Shown here in pieces: positions 53,181-62,129 of a stretch of DNA of 64,000 nt. The translations under genes and the position numbers were made by a program. The stretch lies in the NCBI GenBank assembly GCA_947090525.1, contig CAMUON010000006.1, positions 1-64,000 of the forward strand, read 5' to 3'. The first letter of the stretch is position 1; every line of letters begins with the position of its first letter. The notes under the pieces are model-generated. The model was not told the origin of the DNA, made no database searches, and saw only the letters and a program-made list of their open reading frames with translations. This stretch comes from an uncultured Atopobium sp. GTDB taxonomy: Bacteria > Actinomycetota > Coriobacteriia > Coriobacteriales > Atopobiaceae.

Positions 53181-56057
53181 TCATTTTGCTGCCCCCAATG
53201 CTTGAATGTTGAGGCAGGCGGCCAATACTTTGCCTGCTACCTGCGCAGCTTTGCCGTGGACGTCTTGGGTGGGAGAACCTTCGAGGCAAACGGCAATCGC
53301 TACAGTTGGCTTATCGTAAGGCGCAAATCCAATGAAAAGTGAATTGGAAACGTCGTCGGAAATCTCAGCAGTACCCGTTTTACCAGCAACTTTAACGCCG
53401 CTTACGCGAGCTCCCGCACCCATTCCCGATTCAACGACCGAAAGCATCGCTTTTTTGATTTCCGCTGCGGTATCGGCAGAGACTGCTTGACCGAGGACGC
53501 GCGGCTGCGTTTTTGCCGTGGTTGCACCTTCGCTTGTGAGCAGGTGGCTGATCACGTACGGGTTCATCGCTACGCCAGAATTGGCTATCGCTGCAGCTAC
53601 AACGGCATTTTGCATCACGGTCGATTGAGGGCCCGCAGGGCTTTGGTGCATGCCCACCGGTTGTCCGCAGGCGGCCCAGGCGGTCTCCCAAGCGCTCATT
53701 TCTCCCGGGTCGGGCATGAGGGAGGTGAGTGTTGAAAAGTCTTGGCCAAGCGCTGTTTGCCAGCCAAATGCGCGTGCGTAGGTGACCAGCTTTTGTGGGC
53801 CAAGTATGGACCCTACCTGCCCAAATGCAGTGTTCGACGAGTGCTTGAACGCGTCTTGGAGGGTGATCGTACCCAGATCCTGATGTTTGTAATTGGTCAC
53901 CTCGGCGCCGCCTATGGTTGTTTGCGCGGGCGCGGCGATTTGAGAATTGAGATCCATCACCTGCTCGTCGAGGGCCGCCGAAAGTGTGACCACCTTAAAG
54001 GTGGAGCCGGGTGTATAGAGCACTTGTGTTGCGCGGTCGAGAAGCACACCATCTGCGCTCTTAGACGTCATGGCCGTATCAAGATCATTGAGGTCAAAGG
54101 TCGGGTTAGATGCTTTTGCAAGTACAGCGCCTGTTGCGGGGTTGAGCGCAACCACCGATCCTTTATAGCCTTGAAGTGCCTTTTCGGCTGCTTTTTGCAT
54201 TTGAGAATTGATCGTAAGTACCGCAGACGCTCCTGTTTTTGCGGATCCCGCAAGGGAATAGAGGACGTCGTTTAGGGAGGAGAAGTTATTTTTGCTGACG
54301 AGCGTGTCGTTTAAGCGCTGCTCAACGCCGCTTGTGCCGTAGCGCGTCGATACAAAGCCCAGGGTATGGGCCGCGATACTGCCTTGCGGGTAGCTGCGCT
54401 TATACGAGCCGTCGTCTTGCTTAACACTTTCGGCGAGCGTCGCACCATCAGACGATATGATCGAGCCTCGTTTGATGTGGTTTGTCTTGGCGATGGTGTG
54501 ATTGTTGCCGGGCATATTTTGGAACGTTTTGGCACTGATGACCTGTATGTTTGTAAGATTCGCAATGAGAAGCGCAAACATCAGACAAAACGCACCCAAA
54601 AGGTTGACCAAGCGATTGCCAAGCGCCACACGTCCCAGCACGCCTGATTCGGGAGTGTTGAGCGAAAAACCAAATACCGCGTGTGCACGTTTGGGTGTTT
54701 GTGCGTGCGAGCCGGTTTTTCCCTGTGCGTTGCCCATAAACGGCAGCGCAAAGGAGAGATTTTGCTCGGTATTTTTAAGCTGACTGGAGCGCCCGGTGCC
54801 TTCGTCTCCCGCTTTGAGCAAAAGACCCACGATGATGAAGCTTGCAAGCAGCGAGCTTCCTCCCTGACTGATAAACGGCAACGTAACGCCTGTTAGCGGA
54901 AGGAGTTTTGTGGTTCCTCCCACAATAATAAAGGCTTGAATTACAAGAGAAGCGCTGAGCCCCGCTGCGGCAAATGCAGCCACATCGGTTTTTGCCCGCG
55001 CAGCTGTCGTAAGGCCGCGTATGCCGAGCAAAATATAGCAGATGAGCACGGCACTCGCGCCCAAAAGACCTGCCTCTTCGCCAATAGCAGAAAAAATAAA
55101 GTCTGACGCGACAACGGGAATAAGTGTGGCAAGTCCGCGACCTATGCCAGTACCCGTAAGCCCGCCATCTGCGAGAGAGTAGAGCGACTGCACGATCTGA
55201 AGGCCTTTGTTGCTGGGATCGCTAAAGGGGTTAAGCCAGATTTGAACACGCGTCTGTACGTGCGAAAACAGGTGATAGCACAGCACAGCGCCTATCATCA
55301 AAAGCGCGATCGAGATGATGACATAGCTGATTCTTCCGGTGCAAACGTAGAGCATCACGACGAAAAACGCGAAAAACAGAAGCGCGCTTCCCAGGTCGCG
55401 TTCAAAAATAACGACCAAAAGTGAGAGCCCCCACATGAGAAAAAGGGGCAACAACATGCGCAAACGAGGAATTTTGAGCCCGAGTATGCGGACAGCCGAA
55501 GCAGAAAGAATTTCGCGGTTTTTCGCGAGATAGAGCGATAAAAAGAGCACGAGCAAAATCTTTGACAACTCGCCCGGTTGAAACGAGAGCGCGCCCAAGC
55601 TCAGCCAAAGCTTGGAGCCACCGCGCTCGGTACCAAAGATCATCGGCACCAAAAGAAGGATCACACCCAAAGCTCCGATGGTAAATTTGTAATTCTCAAG
55701 CTCTTCGATGCTTGGCACAAACATAAGCGTGAGTACCAGCGCTCCTGTCGCCACAAAAAGCCATACGACCTGGCCCATTGCAAGATTAGGCGCAAGGCGC
55801 GTGACAAAGGCAATGCCGATGCCCGAAAGCAGGAATACGAGGGGAAGAATCGCCGGATCTGCCGCAGGCGCATAGATACGCGTGGCAATATGGCAAATCG
55901 CAAATGCGACAAACAATCCCAGAGGTACTCCAAGCGAAAATACGCTCAGTTCAACATGCGCGTTCATGAGATAGAGTGCATAGAGTAGGGTAGTGGGAAT
56001 GGCAGAGGCAATCAAAAGCCCCAGTTCAATGGTACGCCGAGTATTTGTTGTGGGCAT
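53181..56057 (-). CDS. RodA/FtsW glycosyltransferase fused to class B penicillin-binding protein (RodA-PbpA)
   Basis: A 958-residue fusion. Residues about 1-430 form a SEDS glycosyltransferase with about ten TM helices; key patterns include FERDLGSALLFF and FSAIGEEAGLLGA, and FISQGGSSLLASF. A linker is followed by another TM helix (about 480) and a class B PBP: GSIISSDGATLA, VVALNPATGAVLA, catalytic PGSTFK (Ser about 685), SSN (about 740) and KTGTAE (about 892). In mycobacteria rodA and pbpA are neighbours between pstP and pknA/pknB, and here they are one protein. This fixes a 1:1 polymerase-transpeptidase pair. It lies 2 bp after pstP. Confidence 0.93.
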   Translation of the reverse strand: MPTTNTRRTIELGLLIASAIPTTLLYALYLMNAHVELSVFSLGVPLGLFVAFAICHIATRIYAPAADPAILPLVFLLSGIGIAFVTRLAPNLAMGQVVWLFVATGALVLTLMFVPSIEELENYKFTIGALGVILLLVPMIFGTERGGSKLWLSLGALSFQPGELSKILLVLFLSLYLAKNREILSASAVRILGLKIPRLRMLLPLFLMWGLSLLVVIFERDLGSALLFFAFFVVMLYVCTGRISYVIISIALLMIGAVLCYHLFSHVQTRVQIWLNPFSDPSNKGLQIVQSLYSLADGGLTGTGIGRGLATLIPVVASDFIFSAIGEEAGLLGASAVLICYILLGIRGLTTAARAKTDVAAFAAAGLSASLVIQAFIIVGGTTKLLPLTGVTLPFISQGGSSLLASFIIVGLLLKAGDEGTGRSSQLKNTEQNLSFALPFMGNAQGKTGSHAQTPKRAHAVFGFSLNTPESGVLGRVALGNRLVNLLGAFCLMFALLIANLTNIQVISAKTFQNMPGNNHTIAKTNHIKRGSIISSDGATLAESVKQDDGSYKRSYPQGSIAAHTLGFVSTRYGTSGVEQRLNDTLVSKNNFSSLNDVLYSLAGSAKTGASAVLTINSQMQKAAEKALQGYKGSVVALNPATGAVLAKASNPTFDLNDLDTAMTSKSADGVLLDRATQVLYTPGSTFKVVTLSAALDEQVMDLNSQIAAPAQTTIGGAEVTNYKHQDLGTITLQDAFKHSSNTAFGQVGSILGPQKLVTYARAFGWQTALGQDFSTLTSLMPDPGEMSAWETAWAACGQPVGMHQSPAGPQSTVMQNAVVAAAIANSGVAMNPYVISHLLTSEGATTAKTQPRVLGQAVSADTAAEIKKAMLSVVESGMGAGARVSGVKVAGKTGTAEISDDVSNSLFIGFAPYDKPTVAIAVCLEGSPTQDVHGKAAQVAGKVLAACLNIQALGAAK

Positions 56058-56059
56058 GA

Positions 56060-57367
56060 TTACGCGCCTCCTTCGTCTTTGTCTGAGTGTTCGTCTTCGG
56101 GTGTTGCCGGGTTGTTTACGCTGGTAGTGGTGCCCGTGCTTGCCCGCGCGGCGGCTATGGCCGCGGCACTTTTTTCTGCATCGATTTGATCGCGATAGGA
56201 TTCAATCGTCGTGCGTGCATCCGATTCGGAATCTACGCGAAGGCCGTTCGCAAGGTCTTGTTGTATTGCAGTAGGCAAGTCTTTTACCTCGACCGATGTG
56301 GTGTCGGAGAGATGATAGAGCGGAATACCCAATATATGAGATTTTATGCCTTGGTAAATGCCTACCGTGCCGTTGTTTTCCGCAAGGAAATACGAGGTAT
56401 TGATCACGCCAAGCCCCATCACAAATGAAATTAAAAGTGTAACAAGAGCTGCTAAGCCAGAAAACATCAATCGTCTATTATGAAACATTCGTCCGCGCTG
56501 AACGACGCCGTCGTCTTTGACGTCCACGACGATCACGCTCACGTTGTCAAGGCCTCCCGCCTCAAGAGCCGCAGCGACAAGATTATCGGCCGCTGTTTGC
56601 GGATGCGCGGCAGAAATAGCAACGGATTCGATCTGAGAATCCTCGATCATCGAGGAAAGGCCGTCGGAGCAGATAATCAGTCGGTCTTGCGTGCTTACAT
56701 CGAGACTAAAGTGATCCGCGTACATGTCGGGATCCGATCCAAGCGCACGCGTGATGATGGAGCGCGAAGGATGCACACGCGCCTCGTCTGCAGTAATTTC
56801 ACCTGCGTCAACCAGCTCTTCTACAAAGGAATGATCGTGCGTAAGGCGCACAAGCGCTCCTTTGTGCAAGAGATAGATGCGTGAGTCACCTACGTGAGCA
56901 ATAGCAATTTTGTTGTTTTCGATGACCATGCACGAGGCGGTGCAACCCATGCCGGGTTTACCTTTGCCTTCTTGGGCTTGGCGGATAATTTCGGTGTTGG
57001 CAGCTTCGACTGCTTCTCCTAAAAGCACATCATCTGCGATGCGCGGCGCACAACTTTCGAGCGTTTCAACAGCGATAAAGCTCGCTACTTCCCCCGCTTC
57101 GTGTCCACCCATGCCATCGCACACGGCAAAGAGCGGGGGTTGCACCAAAAATGAATCCTCGTTGTGTTCGCGCACCAATCCCACGTCCGAGCGGGCACCC
57201 CATACAAGCTTGGCATTTGCGCCTTCGCGGCTGTCGGTGCCTTCGCGTGTGTCTACTGCCATCACGTTGTGACCTGGGCTATTGGCAGGACGCGGGTGCG
57301 CGATTTTCTGCGCGCTTGACGCAAGCAGCTCTTTGAGATCTTTTCTATGGAAGGGAAAAGACTTCAT
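56060..57367 (-). CDS. pstP: PP2C-type protein phosphatase PstP
   Basis: A metal-dependent phosphatase that reverses PknB-type phosphorylation. A conserved core starts about residue 50: GARSDVGLVREHNEDSF, CDGMGGHEAGEVAS, AHVGDSRIYL, HDHSFVEELV and CSDGLSSM, then GGLDNVSVIVVDV. One TM helix (about 305-325) and an extracytoplasmic tail of about 110 residues follow (Ala/Ser/Thr-rich end). The ATGA overlap with fhaB indicates coupling. Confidence 0.94.
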   Translation of the reverse strand: MKSFPFHRKDLKELLASSAQKIAHPRPANSPGHNVMAVDTREGTDSREGANAKLVWGARSDVGLVREHNEDSFLVQPPLFAVCDGMGGHEAGEVASFIAVETLESCAPRIADDVLLGEAVEAANTEIIRQAQEGKGKPGMGCTASCMVIENNKIAIAHVGDSRIYLLHKGALVRLTHDHSFVEELVDAGEITADEARVHPSRSIITRALGSDPDMYADHFSLDVSTQDRLIICSDGLSSMIEDSQIESVAISAAHPQTAADNLVAAALEAGGLDNVSVIVVDVKDDGVVQRGRMFHNRRLMFSGLAALVTLLISFVMGLGVINTSYFLAENNGTVGIYQGIKSHILGIPLYHLSDTTSVEVKDLPTAIQQDLANGLRVDSESDARTTIESYRDQIDAEKSAAAIAAARASTGTTTSVNNPATPEDEHSDKDEGGA

Positions 57368-57777
57368 CGGCGGCTCACCCGCATAATCGCGTCGCCTATC
57401 TGGATTTCGTCGCCTGCCCTAAGCGTGACCGCACAGTCGATCATATGGCCGTTTACCAGCGTACCGTTTGTAGAATTGAGGTCTTCAAGCACAAGCGCAG
57501 GCCCCTGAAGCGAAAGGCGCGCGTGTGCACCCGAAACAAAAGGTTCGTCGATCACAATGTCTGATGACGCCGAGCGACCAATCACTACCGGTCCCAGTAC
57601 ATCTACATGCAGGCCACGAATGCCTTTTTGACCTTTTTCGACGTCGATGAACCAGATTGCATCGTCTTTTCGCTGCATGCGCACAAGGCCCGTGCCTGTT
57701 TTCATCACGAGGAACAAAAAGAGGTACAAAAAGATTACGAGTATGATACGACCTGCAAATAATACGAGGTCAAACAT
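57364..57777 (-). CDS. fhaB: FHA-domain protein FhaB (FipA-like)
   Basis: A 137-residue protein with one N-terminal TM helix (LVLFAGRIILVIFLYLFLFL) and a C-terminal FHA domain (VIGRSASSDIVI, VSGAHARL, DLNSTNGTLVNG) that binds phospho-Thr. The mycobacterial counterpart links division to kinase signalling. It begins 1 bp after fhaA and overlaps pstP by 4 bp. Confidence 0.93.
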   Translation of the reverse strand: MFDLVLFAGRIILVIFLYLFLFLVMKTGTGLVRMQRKDDAIWFIDVEKGQKGIRGLHVDVLGPVVIGRSASSDIVIDEPFVSGAHARLSLQGPALVLEDLNSTNGTLVNGHMIDCAVTLRAGDEIQIGDAIMRVSRR

Positions 57778-57778
57778 A

Positions 57779-59383
57779 TCACATCTCCCTAAATTCGAGA
57801 TTGGTAAGTGCCACCGTAATCACATCCCCATCGTGGAGGACGGAGGCGTCTACCATCAGATTGTTGACCTGCGTGCCGTTTGTAGATCCAAGATCGTGTA
57901 TGCTCCATACCTGCCCATCAAAGACCAGTTCGGCGTGGTTTCTTGAAACGTTGGGATCGTGCAGAACGACTTGCGCGCTTGCCCGTTCACGGCCAATGAT
58001 CGCAGACGGCGCTTCTACGCTGTAGGTTTCTCCAGTTTGTCTATCGATCAACAGGCACTGTGCATAGCCTTTTTGCGCGTTTGAGGCAGGGCGTTCGCCT
58101 CGTTTGGTTTCTGCGCTATAGGCGTCACGTGCAGAAGGTCTAAGATTAACCAAAGGCACGTGGGGGCTGCTGTTCCGAGCAACCACTTGTGGAGCGAAAG
58201 ACTCGTTTGCGTACGGCGCATTCGCATACGAAGCCCCTGCCATCTCAGCATAATCGCCTGGTAAAACATCAAGTCCGCGGCTTGGGTCGAAGTTTTGATT
58301 GCCGACGAGCGGAGCAAAATCTCCTGCGGACGTTTCGTCTGGAATGGGGACGACGCCGCGCCGATAAAATGAAGCGGGCGCAGCTGCGGGAATTTCGTTT
58401 TGCTTGGGCCCCGCAGGTACAAAGGGCACATCAGCAGCGTATGCGTCTTGTGCCGCACGTGCGAAAGCGCCCGCGGCAGCTGCAGCGTTTATGCCCGCGG
58501 CAGCGCTCGCGCCCGCGGCAGAGGCAGCCATCGCCGCATGTGCGCTTCTGTGCTTTGCCGCGCGTGGCGTAGGCTTTACCTTCGGTTTTGCACTTGGGAT
58601 AGCAGAAGGCTCTGACGAAGCAAACGGATCTGCTGCTTCGTTTGCGTGCGCGCTTGGAGTGTCAACGCCCGCGGCAACAGCTCTGTCTACGCTGCCTGCG
58701 CTTGCATTGACAGCGCTTGCGCTCGCGTCTGTAAAAGGCGTCTGAGCAGGCGTTTGTGTGAGCCCCTTGTCTTGTTTTGCGTTTGCATCGATCGACGGCA
58801 GGGGCCTCGCACTCACAGAATCATCGGGAGACGCTACATCGCGCACTGGTGTTGCAAAAGCTTGAGCTGGTTGAGCAGCACCCGCACTCACGTGCGCGCC
58901 CATGTCTACTGGTTCTGAGGACTTGGGGTTTTCGAGCTGTTCGCTTGCAGCTCCACCAAGGCCGAGGGAGCCTTGGAAAAACGCATCTTCTTCGGCGCGC
59001 AAGCGAGAAAGCGTAAACGCATCGACATTCTCTGCAAACACGGCAAATTTACCGCTTTTAAGACCTGGATCAACCATGAAGCGGATGAGCGGTTTACCAG
59101 TAAATACGTAGGACTTTGATTGCGCTTTGGCCTCGATAAAGCTCGAAATTTCTTGGATCAGGCGCAAATAGAGCGAGCGGATATTGGCGTCGTCTTGCTC
59201 CGAAACAAGTATGGTGTAGAGGGCGGGAGCGGTTGCGATCCCATCGATATCGAAGGTTTCTGCCTCCATCTCTTTTGCGGCGCGCTTGGCCAGCTTTCTC
59301 AAAGAAAAAGGCGAGGTCACACCCGTAGCGCCTGCGCCAAATACGCTGTTCATACGGTCTTCAAAGGTTTTAATCAGATTCAT
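57779..59383 (-). CDS. fhaA: FhaA-like protein: DUF3662 plus FHA domain
   Basis: The 534-residue protein starts MNLIKTFEDRMNSVFGAG at 59383, behind AGGAGG. Residues about 1-125 form the FhaA N-terminal (DUF3662) domain. A long Ala/Pro/Ser-rich linker follows, and residues about 440-534 form an FHA domain (IIGRERASAQVVL, VSRNHAEL, DLGSTNGTQVN). In mycobacteria FhaA binds the phosphorylated pseudokinase MviN and controls peptidoglycan precursor flow. Its start lies within the end of the upstream kinase gene (14-bp overlap). Confidence 0.92.
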   Translation of the reverse strand: MNLIKTFEDRMNSVFGAGATGVTSPFSLRKLAKRAAKEMEAETFDIDGIATAPALYTILVSEQDDANIRSLYLRLIQEISSFIEAKAQSKSYVFTGKPLIRFMVDPGLKSGKFAVFAENVDAFTLSRLRAEEDAFFQGSLGLGGAASEQLENPKSSEPVDMGAHVSAGAAQPAQAFATPVRDVASPDDSVSARPLPSIDANAKQDKGLTQTPAQTPFTDASASAVNASAGSVDRAVAAGVDTPSAHANEAADPFASSEPSAIPSAKPKVKPTPRAAKHRSAHAAMAASAAGASAAAGINAAAAAGAFARAAQDAYAADVPFVPAGPKQNEIPAAAPASFYRRGVVPIPDETSAGDFAPLVGNQNFDPSRGLDVLPGDYAEMAGASYANAPYANESFAPQVVARNSSPHVPLVNLRPSARDAYSAETKRGERPASNAQKGYAQCLLIDRQTGETYSVEAPSAIIGRERASAQVVLHDPNVSRNHAELVFDGQVWSIHDLGSTNGTQVNNLMVDASVLHDGDVITVALTNLEFREM

Positions 59384-61256
59384 GAGTATTCTCAACCTCC
59401 TCGTGCGTAGGTTGTGAATCATTAAGAATAATCACAATATTTATAAGGATACTTAAGGATACCGCAACGACAGGCCAAATTACAGGCGAGAGAACCCAAA
59501 TCGCGGCATTTTTCACGCCTTCCATAAACAAAATAGACGCCGTCGCAGCCGTGATGAGAAGTTCTGCAAAAACGTATATCCCGCGCGTTTGGAAGTGGCG
59601 AATGAGCGCAGATCCGCAGGCACTTGCTGCAGCCATAAGCACAAGCAAAGCCGCAGTTTCTGCGTTGATAAGGCCTATGAGCTGCTGAAGCGCGGGCTCA
59701 GCCGCGAAAGCGCTTTGGACAAGCGATACATAGACAATTCCCATAAGCGAAGACAGAAGCGTTGTGGTACCTGCGCGCACAGGAGAGAGAAGTATAGCTG
59801 CAGGTACCGCTTGCGCAAGCGGACAAAAACTCAAGAGTGGCATCATGCTTGCGTACGCTGCCCGCGCGCGCTCTTCCCCGCAGGCAAAAAACCACGCAAA
59901 CAAAATCACGCACAAAATCACGCACGCACCAAAAGCGGCAAAGCTTGCGCCTGCGTGAAAGCTTGTGCAGATGAGAAGTACTGTCGCTGCAACTAGCGCA
60001 CAGGGACTATAGAGCGCAGAAACTAACGCGATCCCGCACAACACACAAAGCGCTACGAGCTGCTCTTGGGGAAAGAGTGCATATACCATATTCCAACAGC
60101 CTCCAAGGCCCAAGATTCCCCCCAAAGCACGCCAAAAAAACGGCTCTAACCAGGGAAAACGATAGCTGAGCGAAAGCTTTACGGGCTCAGCTTCAACGTC
60201 TATCTCATCGTCAGCAAGCGCTTGGTTGACGAGTTCAGCAAGGGACTTTTGCCCAAGTTCGGGGGACCCCAAAGGGCGTACCAGTTGGTGCGCAAGGTCT
60301 TGGATGTGCGCGGTACGAAGCTGCGCTTGCGGGCAAAGAGCTGCGCGCAGTGCCTCTTCGATTTGTGTTTGAGCGATGGGTGCAAGATCAGAAAGAGCCT
60401 CGTTAAGGGGGGTTTTTGGTCCTTTGTCGATGAGTTTGAGTGAGTTTTGAGCATTTTTTGCAGCGAAAGGACAGCTTCCGCTGAGCGCTTGCCAAAGCAC
60501 GCACCCGCAGGAAAAAATGTCGCTGCGCTCGTCGACGACATCGCATAAGAGCTGCTCAGGGGGCATATATCCGAGCGTTCCTCCGCGCGCATCCTCGTAG
60601 CCTTGGGCACTTGCGAGGCTTGCCATACCAAAATCGCAAAGCTTCGCGCATCCATTACGATCGAACATAATGTTTTGTGGCTTGATATCGAGATGAAGTA
60701 CGCGGTTTTCGTGGGCAAACGCAAGCGCAGACGCAAGTGCGCGTGTAAGATAGCTCGCTTCGTCAGGCGTGAGAACCCCACCTTCTACGCGCGCGAGCAG
60801 CTCCGCAAGGGTGATGCCGTCGATATATTCCATGACCAGGTAGGCAAAGTTTTCGTCGGTTTGGAAGTCGAACACAGAAGAAATATTTGGGTGCGCAAGC
60901 ATCGAGGCTACACGCGCCTCTCTGAGTGCTTCTTCCATGGTAGATGAGATGATATCGTGGGTAAGTGGATTGGAGTCTTGCGTACCCGCGCCGGCTCCGG
61001 CGCTCACGCCGCTTTCTTGATAGCCGTATGCATCTCTTTCTCCGCAGGCAAAGAGGGGTATGCGCTTGATCGCACAGCGCCGTTGCAACCGCGTATCCCA
61101 GCAGATCAGTACGTCGCAAAAGCCGCCTTGCGTACATGCGCTCATAATGCGATAGCGATGGTCCAAAATAAAGTCGCTATAGTCCGCATCTTGTGAAGAA
61201 TCCATGATGTCATACGCCGTGTGATTTGAAAAACGAGCAAACGGAGTGGTTTTCAT
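59370..61256 (-). CDS. Atypical Ser/Thr kinase with polytopic membrane C-terminus
   Basis: A 628-residue protein from ATG 61256 (AGAGG upstream; a GTG at 61268 is possible). The kinase fold is clear, with Lys in CAIKRI, catalytic loop HLDIKPQNIMF, DFGMA and MPPEQ with DIFSCGCVLWQALSG. The glycine loop is degenerate (CTQGGFCDVLICWD). HRD is HLD, so the activation-loop Arg switch is missing. After about residue 350, some eight to nine TM helices follow, unlike PknA/PknB, and no PASTA is present. Position first in the fhaA-pknB unit suggests an upstream regulator of envelope synthesis. It may replace PknA or sense the membrane. Confidence 0.85.
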   Translation of the reverse strand: MKTTPFARFSNHTAYDIMDSSQDADYSDFILDHRYRIMSACTQGGFCDVLICWDTRLQRRCAIKRIPLFACGERDAYGYQESGVSAGAGAGTQDSNPLTHDIISSTMEEALREARVASMLAHPNISSVFDFQTDENFAYLVMEYIDGITLAELLARVEGGVLTPDEASYLTRALASALAFAHENRVLHLDIKPQNIMFDRNGCAKLCDFGMASLASAQGYEDARGGTLGYMPPEQLLCDVVDERSDIFSCGCVLWQALSGSCPFAAKNAQNSLKLIDKGPKTPLNEALSDLAPIAQTQIEEALRAALCPQAQLRTAHIQDLAHQLVRPLGSPELGQKSLAELVNQALADDEIDVEAEPVKLSLSYRFPWLEPFFWRALGGILGLGGCWNMVYALFPQEQLVALCVLCGIALVSALYSPCALVAATVLLICTSFHAGASFAAFGACVILCVILFAWFFACGEERARAAYASMMPLLSFCPLAQAVPAAILLSPVRAGTTTLLSSLMGIVYVSLVQSAFAAEPALQQLIGLINAETAALLVLMAAASACGSALIRHFQTRGIYVFAELLITAATASILFMEGVKNAAIWVLSPVIWPVVAVSLSILINIVIILNDSQPTHEEVENTHESD

Positions 61257-61368
61257 GCAAAACTTCACCTCTTTTGGGCGCGCACGCTAAAAATCTCGCG
61301 AAAATCTCGTCGAATCATAAATGCTTCTAGGCGAAACGCGCAGAACGTAGTAAAATAACATGTCTCAT

Positions 61369-61455
61369 GCGGGCGTGGCGGAATTGGCAGACGCGTATGC
61401 TTCAGGTGCATATGAGGGTTCCCTCGTGAAGGTTCAAGTCCTTTCGCCCGCACCA
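61369..61455 (+). tRNA. tRNA-Leu (anticodon CAG)
   Basis: An 87-nt class II tRNA with a long variable arm (TGAGGGTTCCCTCGT) and encoded CCA. The acceptor is GCGGGCG/CGCCCGC and the anticodon loop TTCAGGT gives CAG. Confidence 0.95.
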
Positions 61456-61554
61456 TTTTATATCATAGCTGCTTAGGCTATGAGTTTAAGCGTTTGCGCG
61501 AGTGTATACCGCGCGTATCTATCTCGCCTGTCTACCTATATGCGCGTCTTCCCG

Positions 61555-61776
61555 TTATTTATTATCCTCTTCGAAATCGCTCCAGCCACTTTCGCTCGAG
61601 TCGTCAAAGAGATCAAAATCGCCTTCCTGTTTTTTGTGATTCTTGAAGCGGCGCCTCGTTTGTATTTCGAGCGCGCAAGCGATGATAACAAACAGCAAAA
61701 TGCCGCCCACCACCAGGAACAAGACGCCTTGACGCGTGGCAAATAGCCAGCTAAAGAACTCCGAAACTGCTTCCAT
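61555..61776 (-). CDS. Small single-TM protein with acidic tail
   Basis: A 73-residue protein with one TM helix (about 18-38, VLFLVVGGILLFVIIACALEI). A basic stop-transfer segment (QTRRRFKNHKKQ) and a strongly acidic C-terminal tail (DDSSESGWSDFEEDN) follow. The start has a GAAGGAGA ribosome-binding site. It has no recognised family. It is probably a real gene given its ribosome-binding site and topology. Confidence 0.6.
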   Translation of the reverse strand: MEAVSEFFSWLFATRQGVLFLVVGGILLFVIIACALEIQTRRRFKNHKKQEGDFDLFDDSSESGWSDFEEDNK

Positions 61777-62129
61777 GACGTCTCCTTCTCTCGTGTTGTT
61801 GAGGACGCACGCATTTCAAAAGCCACGAAACGAACGTGCTTAGGGCATTGCTGTGTGCCGCTCGTGCCTGCTCGTCCGCGTATTCCTCACAAAAACTTAG
61901 AACAAGTATAGCGTGATATGTGAACTGAATGCAGATTGAATGCACAAAAAGTATGAGCTCAAGCTTGTTGTGTGCTTGCCTTGTGTTATTTGTGCGTATA
62001 ATAGCGGTATAGTCATGCGAAAAGTCATGCGTATAGTCAAATCAGGCGCGCTTGTCCTCGCTGCACTCACATTCGCGCACACCCGCGCCTGCGCAGCACC
62101 CGCCTTCAGAAGGAGCTAAAGGAGAAATC
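61777..62129 (+). promoter_or_regulatory. serS upstream region with promoter and AGTCATGCG repeats
   Basis: A candidate promoter has TTGCCT (61976-61981) and a perfect TATAAT (61997-62002), though the 15-bp spacer is short. A 9-bp direct repeat AGTCATGCG (62011-62019 and 62023-62031) with a trailing ATAGTC lies just downstream and could be an operator. I see no T-box, and nothing else in this spacer. Confidence 0.45.
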
